Positions 54,582 to 64,000 of a stretch of DNA of 64,000 nucleotides are shown piece after piece (the first letter of the stretch is position 1; each line of letters opens with the position of its first letter). The stretch is from Falsibacillus pallidus. Its GTDB lineage: Bacteria > Bacillota > Bacilli > Bacillales > DSM-25281. The stretch spans positions 1-64,000 of the forward strand of contig NZ_QQAY01000010.1 in the NCBI RefSeq assembly GCF_003350505.1. Reading direction: 5' to 3'. The translations under genes and the position numbers were made by a program. The notes beneath the pieces are model-generated. The model did not search any database and was not told the origin of the DNA. It was given only the letters and a program-made list of their open reading frames with translations.

Positions 54582-55312
54582 GCTTTACATTATATCCTGC
54601 AATCGATATGAGAAACGGCAAGTGCGTCCGCCTTGTCCAGGGCGACTACAATCAGGAAACGGTCTACGGCGATTCCCCGTTTGATATGGCTCAGCAATTT
54701 GCCGGTCAAGGTGCTGAATGGATCCACATGGTGGACCTTGACGGTGCTAAAGAAGGAAGCCGGGTGAATCATCCGTTTGTCATTCAGACCGCAAAAAAAT
54801 TGAACGTGAAGGTGCAGGTTGGAGGAGGAATCCGTACAGAGGATGATATTTCTTTCTACCTGGAAAACGGTGTGGATCGAGTCATTATCGGAAGCCTGGC
54901 CGTCACCAATCCGGATCTTGTGAAATCGTGGCTAAAAAAATACGGGGCAAGCATCGCAATCGGGTTGGATGCGAAGGATGGATATGTGGCGACACACGGC
55001 TGGCTGGAAACATCCAAAATCAAAGCGATTGAAATAGGAAAAGAGCTCGCAGATGCAGGGGCAGAAACATTCATCTTCACGGATATTGCAACAGACGGAA
55101 TGCTTTCAGGTCCAAATGTTGAGACATGCGCTGCCCTTGCGGCGGAAACAGGAAAAAGCGTTATCGCATCCGGTGGAGTCAGCTCTGTTGAGGATTTGCT
55201 TGCCTTAAAGAAATTTGAGAACAAAGGCGTATCAGGAGCAATCATCGGGAAAGCAATCTACACTAATCGAATCGATTTAGGTGCTGCCTTGAAAGAGGTG
55301 GGGGCGAAGTGA
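54578..55312 (+). CDS. hisA: ProFAR isomerase HisA
   Basis: A 244-residue (beta/alpha)8 barrel with catalytic Asp in PAIDMRNGK and FTDIATDGM, and phosphate-binding VGGGIR and IASGGV. Overlaps hisH by four bases. Confidence 0.96.
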   Translation: MSFTLYPAIDMRNGKCVRLVQGDYNQETVYGDSPFDMAQQFAGQGAEWIHMVDLDGAKEGSRVNHPFVIQTAKKLNVKVQVGGGIRTEDDISFYLENGVDRVIIGSLAVTNPDLVKSWLKKYGASIAIGLDAKDGYVATHGWLETSKIKAIEIGKELADAGAETFIFTDIATDGMLSGPNVETCAALAAETGKSVIASGGVSSVEDLLALKKFENKGVSGAIIGKAIYTNRIDLGAALKEVGAK

Positions 55313-56067
55313 TTACAAAAAGAATCATTCCATGCCTCGATGTGAAGGAAGGACGTGTCGTCAAAGGCGTTCAGTTCCTCGAATTAAGGGATGCCGGCGA
55401 TCCGGTCGAGCTTGCAAAAGTCTATGACGAGCAAGGGGCGGATGAACTCGTATTCCTCGATATTTCTGCATCCCAGGAAGGCAGGAAAACAATGGCGGAT
55501 GTCGTTCGGGAAGTTGCTTCACAATTGGCCATCCCATTTACAGTGGGCGGCGGGATCGGCTCCTTGGAAGATATGAAACGGATTCTGCGTGCAGGGGCGG
55601 ACAAAGTTTCATTGAATACCGCAGCTCTTTTGAATCCGGAATTGATCTCAGAAGGTGCCGCCTATTTCGGACGGCAATGCATCGTTGTCGCTATCGATGC
55701 AAAGTATGATGAAAATCTTGGGACATGGCGCGTCTTCACACATGGCGGCCGGAAAGCCACAGATTGGGACGTGGTCGGCTGGGCACAAAAAGCCGTTGAA
55801 CTTGGAGCCGGCGAAATTCTATTGACGAGCATGGATGCAGACGGAGAGAAGTCAGGGTTCAATGTCGCATTGACAAAAGCAGTGAGCGAGGCAGTCTCTG
55901 TACCCGTCATAGCTTCAGGCGGGGCTGGAAACGCCCAGCATTTTGAGGAAGTCTTTAATGAAGCCAAAGCAGATGCTGCATTAGCCGCATCAATTTTTCA
56001 CTATAAAGAAACAAGCGTTGAGCAAGTCAAGCAATTCTTGAAGGAGAAAGGAGTGGCCGTGAGATGA
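55309..56067 (+). CDS. hisF: Imidazole glycerol phosphate synthase, cyclase subunit HisF
   Basis: A 252-residue barrel with [24 protein letters not shown] and LLTSMDADG. Makes imidazole glycerol phosphate and AICAR with HisH. GTG 55309 overlaps hisA by four bases. Confidence 0.96.
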   Translation: MITKRIIPCLDVKEGRVVKGVQFLELRDAGDPVELAKVYDEQGADELVFLDISASQEGRKTMADVVREVASQLAIPFTVGGGIGSLEDMKRILRAGADKVSLNTAALLNPELISEGAAYFGRQCIVVAIDAKYDENLGTWRVFTHGGRKATDWDVVGWAQKAVELGAGEILLTSMDADGEKSGFNVALTKAVSEAVSVPVIASGGAGNAQHFEEVFNEAKADAALAASIFHYKETSVEQVKQFLKEKGVAVR

Positions 56068-56720
56068 CCATTGAATCCATTAAATATGATGAAAAAGGAT
56101 TGGTTCCAGCCATCGTGCAGGACGCATCGACGAAAGAGGTCCTGACACTCGCTTATATGAATGAAGAGTCTTTGAAAAAATCCATCGAAACCGGCGAAAC
56201 CTGGTTCTTCAGCCGTTCAAGACAGGAGCTGTGGCACAAAGGGGAAACGAGCGGCAACACGCAGCGCATCATCCAGATCAAATATGACTGCGACCAGGAT
56301 GCCCTTGTGGTCCTGGTTTTGCCGAATGGGCCGGCATGCCATAAAGGGACGACAAGCTGCTTCGAAGAGACTTTATATGAAGAAAAGTCAGCGATTGACG
56401 AGGTCGAGGGCGATATTCAGCCTGCTGAGATTTTGACCAAGCTGGAAGAGCTGATCAAAGAACGCGAAGAGACACGGCCAGAAGGCGCATACACGACCTA
56501 CTTATTTGAAAAAGGCGTAGATAAGATTTTGAAAAAAGTCGGCGAAGAGGCATCAGAAGTCATCATTGCGGCTAAAAATCGCGACAAAGAAGAGCTTAAG
56601 TGGGAAACGGCAGACCTGCTGTACCATGTGATGGTCCTCTTGCGTGAACAGGACCTCGCATTTGATGAAGTGCTGAAAGTTTTGGCCAAGAGACATGAAG
56701 AGAAGTCGAAGCAGGAATAG
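56064..56720 (+). CDS. hisI: Bifunctional phosphoribosyl-AMP cyclohydrolase / phosphoribosyl-ATP pyrophosphatase
   Basis: A 218-residue fusion. HisI part (about 1-115) with [19 protein letters not shown] and zinc ligands CDQDALVV and CHKGTTSC; HisE part (about 120-215) with [13 protein letters not shown] and [13 protein letters not shown]. Steps 2 and 3 of the pathway. Last gene of the operon; hisC and histidinol phosphatase are not here. Confidence 0.96.
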   Translation: MTIESIKYDEKGLVPAIVQDASTKEVLTLAYMNEESLKKSIETGETWFFSRSRQELWHKGETSGNTQRIIQIKYDCDQDALVVLVLPNGPACHKGTTSCFEETLYEEKSAIDEVEGDIQPAEILTKLEELIKEREETRPEGAYTTYLFEKGVDKILKKVGEEASEVIIAAKNRDKEELKWETADLLYHVMVLLREQDLAFDEVLKVLAKRHEEKSKQE

Positions 56721-56725
56721 AGGAG

Positions 56726-56750
56726 GCACCCTTTGGCGGGGTGTTTTTCT
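56726..56750 (+). terminator. Intrinsic terminator after the his operon
   Basis: GCACCC pairs with GGGTG(T) around a seven-base loop, followed by TTTTTC. Confidence 0.65.
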
Positions 56751-56825
56751 TTTGATATAACTTCTCATCCAACCCAATTTACAATATTTTCTTTCCGCTA
56801 TTTTGCAAAAACAGGCGAATGGCTG

Positions 56826-56854
56826 TTAATGTCTTTTTCTATCTGTGATATACT
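56826..56854 (+). promoter_or_regulatory. Promoter of yvcD with extended -10
   Basis: TGA-TATACT (56846-56854) is an extended -10; TTAATG at 56826-56831 with a 17-base spacer is a weak -35. Confidence 0.5.
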
Positions 56855-56890
56855 ACATAAGTTAACTATGTACGGGGTTGGAGGACTTTC

Positions 56891-58396
56891 ATGAGAAAAG
56901 ACTCGAAAGCAAGAAATGAAAAAACGAAAATATTACCCTTTATTCCTACTGGTGAGTACTACTTTAATAAAGGCTTGAAGGCCTTTCACCGCAGGGATCT
57001 TTCGAATGCAAAAAAATATTTGTCACGGGCGATGCAGCTGGAGCCGCTGGAGCCGATGATCATGTTCCAGTTGGCGATGGTGCTGACGGAGATCGGGGAG
57101 TACCGCGAGTCCAATGATCTATTGCATCAAACAGTTGAAATAGATCCATATATGACGGAGTGCCATTATTTTTTGGCGAACAATTATGCACATATCGGGT
57201 TCTTTAAAGAAGCCTATAAATATTCTGTTCTATATTTAGAGAAGGATGAGGACGGAGAGTTTGTTGAGGATGCCGAAGACTTGATCGAATTGATCAGCAT
57301 GGATGCAGAAGAAGTGATCGACTCCCTTCATGAGCAGGATGAACTCATCCTGAAGCAGGAAGAGGCGCGCAATCTTTTGGAATCCGGGAATTTTCAACGG
57401 GCGGTTGAACTTCTTCAGGAGGTTGTGGAGACCTATCCTGAATTTTGGTCTGCCTACAATAATCTTGCCCTTGCCTATTTCTATCTGGGGGAAATGGATA
57501 AAACATCTGAAGTGTTAGAAGAAGTTTTAGAAAAAAGCCCGGGGAACCTGCATGCTTTATGCAATTTGGCCGTCTTTATGTATTATCAGAGACGACGGGA
57601 CGAGTTGGAGAAAATCGTGGACGGTTTAACGAAAGTGAAGCCGATGATGCAGGAACACCAATATAAGCTTGGTGCAACATTTGCCTTGCTGGGATTGTAT
57701 GAAGAATCTTATTTTTGGCTGAAAAAGCTGCAAAAAGTCGGATTCGAAGGGGATCCTGGATTCTATTATTGGCTGTCTCAAGCGGCGTACCATACGGGGC
57801 ACCCAAAAACGGCGCATTCCGCATGGGAGATCGTCCTTGAGTTCAATCCGGAAAAAGAGGGGCTTGAACCTTGGAATACGGAAAAAAGCCAAGAAATCGG
57901 ATATGAAGACCATACGAGTTCATTGTTGAAGAAAATGAGCAGCACCTATGCGGAAGAAAGATGGTTCGGTTTGTTCCTTCTTTCCGTATCAAAGCAGCAG
58001 GCGTCGATTTTGTCTAATGCTGAATTCCGAAGCTTCACTCATTTTTCTCCAGCGGAAATGAACTATTTATCCTTCATTCAAAAGCCTGCAGGCAAGGATA
58101 TGCTATCCGGACTTTTACGGGTTGGCCATCATACAGCTGAGCTGCTTTACGAGAAGCATCAGCCTGTGGGGCCGGTGGAATCCGGACTCTTCTTGATGTG
58201 GTTCTCGATTTTTCAAGAAATGTTGAATCAAAAAGTGGAGCTTTCGAATATTAATGGTTGTGCAGCGGCTGTAGAATACTTATGGCTAAAGCTTCGTAAT
58301 ACAAAGAAACCCCAGAAAGATCTGGCGGAATCCTTTGGCATTTCAGTCTCTACTTTGAGGAAATATGTGAAAGCTTTGGAGGAATACCTTCGCTGA
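56891..58396 (+). CDS. yvcD: Tetratricopeptide-repeat protein YvcD
   Basis: A 501-residue cytoplasmic protein with at least five TPR units (about residues 20-90 and 160-290; for example AKKYLSRAMQLEPLEPM and AYNNLALAYFYLGEMDK) and a C-terminal segment (KDLAESFGISVSTLRKYVKAL) that looks like a helix-turn-helix. It occupies the yvcD position between his and trxB. Function unknown; the HTH suggests it may bind DNA or be an adaptor. ATG 56891 follows GTTGGAGG. Confidence 0.87.
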   Translation: MRKDSKARNEKTKILPFIPTGEYYFNKGLKAFHRRDLSNAKKYLSRAMQLEPLEPMIMFQLAMVLTEIGEYRESNDLLHQTVEIDPYMTECHYFLANNYAHIGFFKEAYKYSVLYLEKDEDGEFVEDAEDLIELISMDAEEVIDSLHEQDELILKQEEARNLLESGNFQRAVELLQEVVETYPEFWSAYNNLALAYFYLGEMDKTSEVLEEVLEKSPGNLHALCNLAVFMYYQRRRDELEKIVDGLTKVKPMMQEHQYKLGATFALLGLYEESYFWLKKLQKVGFEGDPGFYYWLSQAAYHTGHPKTAHSAWEIVLEFNPEKEGLEPWNTEKSQEIGYEDHTSSLLKKMSSTYAEERWFGLFLLSVSKQQASILSNAEFRSFTHFSPAEMNYLSFIQKPAGKDMLSGLLRVGHHTAELLYEKHQPVGPVESGLFLMWFSIFQEMLNQKVELSNINGCAAAVEYLWLKLRNTKKPQKDLAESFGISVSTLRKYVKALEEYLR

Positions 58397-58424
58397 GCAT
58401 ATTTTTGGACGTAAATGGGCGTCT

Positions 58425-58452
58425 CTTATAGGATAGGTTTATACAGGAAATA
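58425..58452 (+). promoter_or_regulatory. Possible trxB promoter
   Basis: TTGGAC (58425-58430), 16 bases, TATAGG (58447-58452). Reasonable but not strong. Confidence 0.38.
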
Positions 58453-58491
58453 CTACATCCTATGAACTAGGATTGTGATACATGGACATAG

Positions 58492-59460
<969 letters not shown>

Positions 59461-59555
59461 TTAAGGGATTGCACGGATCTGATAGCTTATCCATTTCAAA
59501 TATGACATAGGTCAAGTCCATTTTTTACTAATTCGTCATTGGGTTTTAACCATGC

Positions 59556-59588
59556 TGTAACAGTCCTGCAATAATCGTGGGGTATACT
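59556..59588 (+). promoter_or_regulatory. WalR-like box and -10 element with no gene behind them
   Basis: TGTAAC-AGTCC-TGCAAT (59556-59572) resembles the WalR box TGTWAH-N5-TGTWAH with one mismatch, and TATACT (59583-59588) follows where a -10 would be if WalR acted at -35. Only about 45 bases remain before a terminator. The rest of the 308-base gap from trxB to yvcI shows no reading frame with a ribosome binding site. Confidence 0.35.
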
Positions 59589-59633
59589 ATAACTAGATTG
59601 AAATTGACCCCCTTTTTAATATATCCCTTTTTT

Positions 59634-59663
59634 GCACAAGGTTTATCCTTGTGCTCTTTTTTT
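59634..59663 (+). terminator. Intrinsic terminator between trxB and yvcI
   Basis: GCACAAGG pairs with CCTTGTGC around a short loop, followed by T-rich sequence. It ends trxB transcription or a short transcript starting near 59594. Confidence 0.85.
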
Positions 59664-59687
59664 GTCTTTTTTTCAGGTAAAGCTCTT

Positions 59688-59716
59688 TTGTGCAGGACCA
59701 TGAAACATAGTATAAT
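59688..59716 (+). promoter_or_regulatory. sigmaA promoter of yvcI-rapZ-yvcK-whiA-crh
   Basis: TTGTGC (59688-59693), 17 bases, TATAAT (59711-59716). It lies 52 bases upstream of yvcI. Confidence 0.68.
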
Positions 59717-59768
59717 GAATAGATATAGATGAACGGCAATATGATAAAACAGGTTTTGAGGTGAGTTC

Positions 59769-60227
59769 ATGCAGCGAGTGACCAATTGTGTCCTTTTAAA
59801 AGGGGACCAAGTATTGTTATTGCAAAAACCAAGCCGGGGCTGGTGGGTTGCTCCGGGAGGGAAAATGGAGTCCGGGGAGACTATCAAGGATTCTGTCATC
59901 CGGGAATTCCGCGAAGAGACAGGCGTCTATTTAAAGAACCCCAGTGTTAAAGGAATATTTACCTTTGTCATCAAAGACGGGGATGAAATAAAATCGGAAT
60001 GGATGATGTTCACGTTCCTCGCAAAAGAGAGCGATGGTGTGAATCTGAAGCAGTCCGAAGAAGGTACCCTTGAGTGGCACTCGATTGAGGCAATCAAGGA
60101 ACTCCCGATGGCTGAAGGTGATTTTCATATTTTGGATTACTGCATCCATGGAACTGGAATGATCTATGGAAGATTTACGTATACACCGGATTTTAAGCTG
60201 ATTTCATACAGGCTGGATCCGAACTAA
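59769..60227 (+). CDS. yvcI: Nudix hydrolase YvcI
   Basis: A 152-residue Nudix enzyme with the box GGKMESGE...REFREETGV (about residues 35-57). It hydrolyses a nucleoside diphosphate derivative, perhaps oxidised dNTPs or capped RNA; not determined. ATG 59769 follows GAGGTGAG. First gene of the conserved yvcI-rapZ-yvcK-whiA-crh cluster. Confidence 0.92.
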   Translation: MQRVTNCVLLKGDQVLLLQKPSRGWWVAPGGKMESGETIKDSVIREFREETGVYLKNPSVKGIFTFVIKDGDEIKSEWMMFTFLAKESDGVNLKQSEEGTLEWHSIEAIKELPMAEGDFHILDYCIHGTGMIYGRFTYTPDFKLISYRLDPN

Positions 60228-60264
60228 GGATAGATAGAGAAAAGTTTTGAGGGGGAGAATAAGC

Positions 60265-61161
60265 ATGAATACAGGTGCTTCTGCCAATGATGTGCAATTA
60301 GTCATCATCACGGGAATGTCGGGTGCGGGAAAAACGGTGGCGATTCAAAGTTTTGAAGACTTAGGGTTTTTCTGCGTGGATAACCTTCCGCCGACCCTCT
60401 TGCCGAAGTTTTTGGAACTCATGAAAGAATCGGGCAATAAAATGAATAAAGTGGCGCTTGTCATGGATTTAAGGGGGCGCGAGTTTTTCGACCACCTGTT
60501 CAAGGCGCTTGATGATTTGGCGGAGACTTCATGGGTTGCACCACAGATCCTTTTCCTTGAAGCGGATGATTCTTCTTTAGTCAGAAGATATAAAGAAACG
60601 CGAAGATCCCATCCTCTTGCTCCATCCGGGCTGCCTTTAGAAGGCATCAAGCAGGAAAGAGATCTCTTGGAGGAATTAAAAGGGAGAGCTCAAACAATCT
60701 ACAATACATCTGTCATGAAGCCTCGTGAGCTCCGTGAAAAGATTTTAACGGAATATTCTTCTGACAAGAAGACGATTTTCACCGTAAATGTCATGTCATT
60801 CGGGTTCAAACATGGAATTCCGATTGATGCAGATCTTGTGTTCGATGTTCGATTTCTTCCAAACCCTCATTATATAGACCATATGCGTCCGAAGACGGGA
60901 TTGGATGAAGAGGTTTCCACTTATGTCCTTAAATGGACGGAGACCCAGAAGTTCATTGAAAAAGTGACGGATTTATTAGGATTTATGCTTCCTCATTATA
61001 AGCGGGAAGGGAAGGCCCAGCTTGTGGTCGGCATCGGCTGTACAGGCGGCCAGCACAGGTCTGTTGCATTGGCAGAGCATATCGGGCATTTCTTCCAGAG
61101 CGATTACAACACAAGGATCTCTCATCGTGACATCGATAGGAGAAAGGGACAGACATCATGA
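60265..61161 (+). CDS. rapZ: RNase adapter / nucleotide-binding protein RapZ (YvcJ)
   Basis: A 298-residue protein with Walker A GMSGAGKT (about residue 17), FCVDNLPP and the C-terminal [11 protein letters not shown]. Family members bind nucleotides; E. coli RapZ guides RNase E to GlmZ, whereas in B. subtilis YvcJ affects competence. ATG 60265 follows GAGGGGGAG. Overlaps yvcK by four bases. Confidence 0.95.
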   Translation: MNTGASANDVQLVIITGMSGAGKTVAIQSFEDLGFFCVDNLPPTLLPKFLELMKESGNKMNKVALVMDLRGREFFDHLFKALDDLAETSWVAPQILFLEADDSSLVRRYKETRRSHPLAPSGLPLEGIKQERDLLEELKGRAQTIYNTSVMKPRELREKILTEYSSDKKTIFTVNVMSFGFKHGIPIDADLVFDVRFLPNPHYIDHMRPKTGLDEEVSTYVLKWTETQKFIEKVTDLLGFMLPHYKREGKAQLVVGIGCTGGQHRSVALAEHIGHFFQSDYNTRISHRDIDRRKGQTS

Positions 61162-62141
61162 AAAAAAAGAATCAGCCTAAAGTGGTGATTATCGGGGGCG
61201 GCACAGGATTGCCCGTCCTCTTACGGGGTTTGAAGAAATATCCCGTAGATATCACGGCAGTCGTAACTGTGGCGGACGACGGAGGGAGCTCCGGCCGTCT
61301 GCGGGAGGATCTCGAAATTCCTCCACCCGGAGATATCCGTAATGTACTGGCAGCTCTATCGGATGTAGAGCCGCTGATTGAAGAAATGTTTCAGCACCGG
61401 TTCAGGACATCCAATGAGCTTTCCGGACATTCGCTTGGGAATTTGATCATTGCTGCCCTCACATCCATCACAGGAGATTTCGTCCATGCGATCCAGGAAA
61501 TGAGCAAGGTCCTGAAAGTGCGCGGGAAAGTGCTGCCGGCAGCAAATCAGCCTGTTGAACTGAATGCGATCATGGAAGACGGCACTGTCGTTAAGGGTGA
61601 ATCCAAAATTCCTAAAGCAGGGAAGAGGATCGACCGGGTATTTTTGACTCCGGAATATGTCCTTCCGCTGTCTGAAACATTGGATGCCATCCGCCAGGCC
61701 GATATTATCGTGATTGGGCCGGGAAGCCTGTATACGAGCATCCTTCCCAACCTGCTTGTCCCGGGACTTGGTGAAGAAGTCTGCCGCTCGAAAGCAAAGA
61801 AGGTCTATATATGCAACCTGATGACGCAGGCGGGCGAGACCTTGAATTTCACTGCGAGCGACCATGTGAAAGCCATCTATGACCATATGAACTGTAGTTT
61901 CATTGATACGATCCTGGTCAATAACGAAGGCGTTCCGTCCAGCATTCAAAACCGCTATACGGAAGAGCAGGCCAAACCTGTCATCTATGATGTGGAAAAA
62001 CTCATGAAAATGGGCTTGAATGTAATCTATGACCGCATCATTTCTTATACAGACGATGTCATTCGTCATGATACAGAAAAAGTAGCAAAAATCATTTACT
62101 CCTTGCTGGAGGATGAACAGCAATCTATTGCCCACCCATAA
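61158..62141 (+). CDS. mgfK: Gluconeogenesis/morphogenesis factor YvcK (MgfK)
   Basis: A 327-residue CofD/YvcK-family protein: [18 protein letters not shown] at the N-terminus, [12 protein letters not shown] and PGDIRNVL. In B. subtilis it binds UDP-GlcNAc, is needed for normal shape on gluconeogenic carbon and is phosphorylated by PrkC. It matches the B. subtilis gene in place and is about ten residues longer. Confidence 0.95.
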   Translation: MKKKNQPKVVIIGGGTGLPVLLRGLKKYPVDITAVVTVADDGGSSGRLREDLEIPPPGDIRNVLAALSDVEPLIEEMFQHRFRTSNELSGHSLGNLIIAALTSITGDFVHAIQEMSKVLKVRGKVLPAANQPVELNAIMEDGTVVKGESKIPKAGKRIDRVFLTPEYVLPLSETLDAIRQADIIVIGPGSLYTSILPNLLVPGLGEEVCRSKAKKVYICNLMTQAGETLNFTASDHVKAIYDHMNCSFIDTILVNNEGVPSSIQNRYTEEQAKPVIYDVEKLMKMGLNVIYDRIISYTDDVIRHDTEKVAKIIYSLLEDEQQSIAHP

Positions 62142-62183
62142 TATGGTTGTGCAAGCGGTTGTTTGGAAAGAGGAGGTGAGGAG

Positions 62184-63137
62184 ATGTCATTTGCATCCGA
62201 AACGAAGAAAGAATTGACGAATATTGAAGTGAAGGATTGCTGTGCAAAAGCAGAGCTGTCAGCACTGATCCGGATGAATGGCTCGCTGTCATTTTCCAAC
62301 CGGCTTCTGGTGCTGAATATCCAGACAGAAAACGCAGCAATTGCACGCCGCATTTATATTTTGATAAAGAAAAATTATGAAGTGACGGTTGAATTGCTGG
62401 TACGGAAAAAAATGAGGCTCAAGAAAAACAATGTATACATTGTACGCATCAAGGATGGAGCCAAAGAAATACTGGAAGACTTGAAGATCTTAGGTGAAGG
62501 GTTTTCCTTTGTACATGATATTTCCCCAGACCTGATTAAAAAGAAATGCTGCAAGCGTTCCTATTTGAGAGGGGCTTTTCTGGCAGGGGGATCGGTCAAC
62601 AACCCGGAGACATCTTCCTATCACCTTGAGATTTTTTCTTTATACAGTGAACATAACGATTCGCTGAGCGAGCTGATGAACAGCTTCGGCTTGAACAGCA
62701 AAACGCTTGAGAGAAAAAAAGGATTCATTACTTATTTAAAAGAAGCAGAAAAGATCACGGAGTTTCTGAATATCGTCGGTGCCCACAATGCTTTGCTCCG
62801 CTTTGAGGATGTAAGGATTGTCAGGGATATGAGGAATTCAGTGAACCGCCTTGTAAACTGCGAAACAGCCAATCTGAATAAGACGATCGGAGCGGCACTA
62901 AGGCAAGTGGAAAATATCCAGTTCATCGACAGGACCGTCGGACTACAAATCCTTCCTGATAAATTAAGGGAGATTGCCGAGCTTCGCGTCAACTATCAGG
63001 ATGTCACCCTGAAGGAGCTTGGAGAAATGGTCTCCGGGGGGACCATCAGTAAATCCGGCATCAACCATAGGCTGCGCAAGATTGATGAGATCGCAGAAAA
63101 ACTGCGCGCAGGGGAATCTGTATCAGCAAAGCGTTAA
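62184..63137 (+). CDS. whiA: DNA-binding protein WhiA
   Basis: A 317-residue protein with an N-terminal degenerate LAGLIDADG-homing-endonuclease-like fold ([14 protein letters not shown]) and a C-terminal helix-turn-helix ([20 protein letters not shown]). In Bacillus WhiA influences cell division and chromosome segregation. ATG 62184 follows AGGAGGTGA by five bases. Confidence 0.95.
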   Translation: MSFASETKKELTNIEVKDCCAKAELSALIRMNGSLSFSNRLLVLNIQTENAAIARRIYILIKKNYEVTVELLVRKKMRLKKNNVYIVRIKDGAKEILEDLKILGEGFSFVHDISPDLIKKKCCKRSYLRGAFLAGGSVNNPETSSYHLEIFSLYSEHNDSLSELMNSFGLNSKTLERKKGFITYLKEAEKITEFLNIVGAHNALLRFEDVRIVRDMRNSVNRLVNCETANLNKTIGAALRQVENIQFIDRTVGLQILPDKLREIAELRVNYQDVTLKELGEMVSGGTISKSGINHRLRKIDEIAEKLRAGESVSAKR

Positions 63138-63179
63138 CTTGAATATAAAAACAAAGGGAAACGATGGGGAGGAATTGTT

Positions 63180-63437
63180 ATGATTGAAAAAACAGTGGAA
63201 GTCAAATTGAAATCCGGCCTGCAGGCGCGTCCTGCAGCGCTGTTTGTCCAGGAAGCCAACCGATTCAGTTCGGAAATCTTCCTGGCAAAAGACAATAAAA
63301 AGGTTAACGCAAAGAGCATCATGGGATTGATGAGCCTTGCTGTTAATGCAGGAGCTGTCATCACATTGAGTGCTGACGGAAGCGATGAGGCAGATGCAGT
63401 TGAGCGCTTGGTCCGATTCGTAGAAGACGAAAATTAA
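63180..63437 (+). CDS. crh: Catabolite repression HPr-like protein Crh
   Basis: An 85-residue HPr fold. Position 15 is Gln (SGLQARPA) instead of the phosphorylatable His of HPr, while Ser46 (AKSIMG) is kept. It therefore cannot serve sugar transport but can be phosphorylated by HprK and act as CcpA co-repressor. ATG 63180 follows GGGGAGG. Last gene of the cluster. Confidence 0.96.
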   Translation: MIEKTVEVKLKSGLQARPAALFVQEANRFSSEIFLAKDNKKVNAKSIMGLMSLAVNAGAVITLSADGSDEADAVERLVRFVEDEN

Positions 63438-63452
63438 TAATAGGACAAAATG

Positions 63453-63484
63453 AAAACCCTTTCGGACAAGAAAGGGTTTTTTCA
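63453..63484. terminator. Terminator between crh and the convergent metG-like gene
   Basis: AAAACCCTTTC and GAAAGGGTTTT surround a six-base loop, with T and A runs on both sides. Confidence 0.87.
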
Positions 63485-64000
63485 TTATTTCAATAATTGC
63501 TCATTTAATCTGGCAAGTTCTTCGTCTATTCTAGCTGTATCAATCCGCTCAAACAGCGGCTCTACTTTTGAGAGTGTCTGCGAGTTTATCACGAATGGAT
63601 TCCATCCGGTGACTTCAGCACGGATAAGCTTCTTAACTTTTTCGCTTGAAAAAGGAAGGAAAGGAGTCAGGATGTTTGCTAAATTAGCAATAAGATAAAC
63701 GCAGTCTGCCAAGGTTTGGCGGCATTCCTCTGGATCATCCTTAACCTGGGTCCACGGCTGCCGCTCATCAAAATATTTATTTGAAAAACGGACGAGTTCG
63801 AATGATTTCTCCAATCCTTGTTTGAAGGCTGTCGTTTCGATACAGCGGCCCACCTCTTCGTATAATTCAGAAACTTTCTCCTGAATGGAAGAAGTGATGT
63901 TATTGTCAGGAATTACGCCGTCAAACGACTTTTCGATAAACTTCAATGTCCGGTTGACGAAGTTTCCGTATGCTCCCAACAGTTCGCTGTTATGGCTGTA
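63485..64000 (-). CDS. metG: Methionyl-tRNA synthetase-like protein, C-terminal part (cut by the window edge)
   Basis: The last 171 residues of a minus-strand gene that runs past base 64000. YSHNSELLGAYGNFVNRTLKF, FSNKYFDERQPW and ILTPFLPFSSEKVKKL are typical of the anticodon-binding domain of MetRS, including the W contacting the CAU anticodon. It ends soon after this domain, without the tRNA-binding EMAP/Trbp111 domain found at the end of B. subtilis MetS, so it is likely a MetG-type short form and may be a second MetRS. B. subtilis has yvcN here instead. Confidence 0.82.
   Translation of the reverse strand, partial: YSHNSELLGAYGNFVNRTLKFIEKSFDGVIPDNNITSSIQEKVSELYEEVGRCIETTAFKQGLEKSFELVRFSNKYFDERQPWTQVKDDPEECRQTLADCVYLIANLANILTPFLPFSSEKVKKLIRAEVTGWNPFVINSQTLSKVEPLFERIDTARIDEELARLNEQLLK

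Noticed and set aside
59583-59620. GGGGT...ACCCC hairpin before the trxB-yvcI terminator as a riboswitch
   Set aside because: The stem is only five base pairs with a long loop and no recognisable conserved core.
61356-62135. 259-codon frame antisense to yvcK
   Set aside because: Long antisense frames are common opposite well-coded genes; no start signals and no family resemblance.

Overview
The window is a contiguous piece of a Bacillaceae (Firmicutes) chromosome. The signs are AGGAGG-type ribosome binding sites with many TTG and GTG starts, sigmaA/sigmaB/sigmaW-type promoters, strong intrinsic terminators, and a gene order that matches, as I recall it, the Bacillus subtilis blocks ctpB-minJ, csbA/uvrB-uvrA, yvlABCD-hprK-lgt-yvoD-ppaX-yvoF-hisZGDBHAFI-yvcD-trxB-yvcI-rapZ-yvcK-whiA-crh. 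I cannot name the species. No tRNA, rRNA or CRISPR array was seen.

Left edge to 10 kb: the first 94 bases look like the 3' end (domains V and VI) of a group II intron. It is followed by a 1425-residue hybrid of MHYT sensor, PAS, GGDEF, EAL and histidine kinase, a membrane protein paired with a TlpA/ResA-type thioredoxin lipoprotein-like protein, a Cys/Met-metabolism PLP enzyme, the protease CtpB and the division-site protein MinJ.

10 to 37 kb is the accessory part, absent from the corresponding place in B. subtilis as far as I recall. It holds an LprI-like lipoprotein, a GNAT enzyme, a GDSL hydrolase, a 38-residue membrane peptide behind a sigmaB-type promoter, a two-component system with an ABC exporter resembling LnrJKLMN, an alpha/beta hydrolase, the Mn transporter MntH, an ArsB-type pump, a caa3-type cytochrome oxidase operon with a glutamate-synthase-like gene, a glucose-type EIIA protein, an unrecognised membrane protein, a ferrous iron system whose FeoB is split into separate GTPase and permease genes, a Zn/Cd ATPase behind an ArsR-type operator, an HD hydrolase, CsbA and a CstB-like persulfide dioxygenase/rhodanese.

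37 to 64 kb is conserved core: uvrBA behind a LexA box; the envelope-stress operon yvlABCD behind a textbook sigmaW promoter; a divergent cell-wall amidase; hprK-lgt-yvoD-ppaX-yvoF, which combines control of HPr phosphorylation with lipoprotein maturation; the complete histidine operon hisZGDBHAFI; and yvcD, trxB, yvcI-rapZ-yvcK-whiA-crh. The window ends inside a methionyl-tRNA synthetase-like gene on the minus strand. Crh, HprK and PpaX here form the Ser46-HPr/Crh arm of carbon catabolite control.

The observations I would look at first are the MHYT/GGDEF/EAL/kinase fusion, the split FeoB whose second gene has its own ribosome binding site, the sigmaB-linked 38-residue peptide, the sigmaW promoter of yvlABCD, the degenerate group II intron end, and an apparently orphan promoter and terminator between trxB and yvcI.
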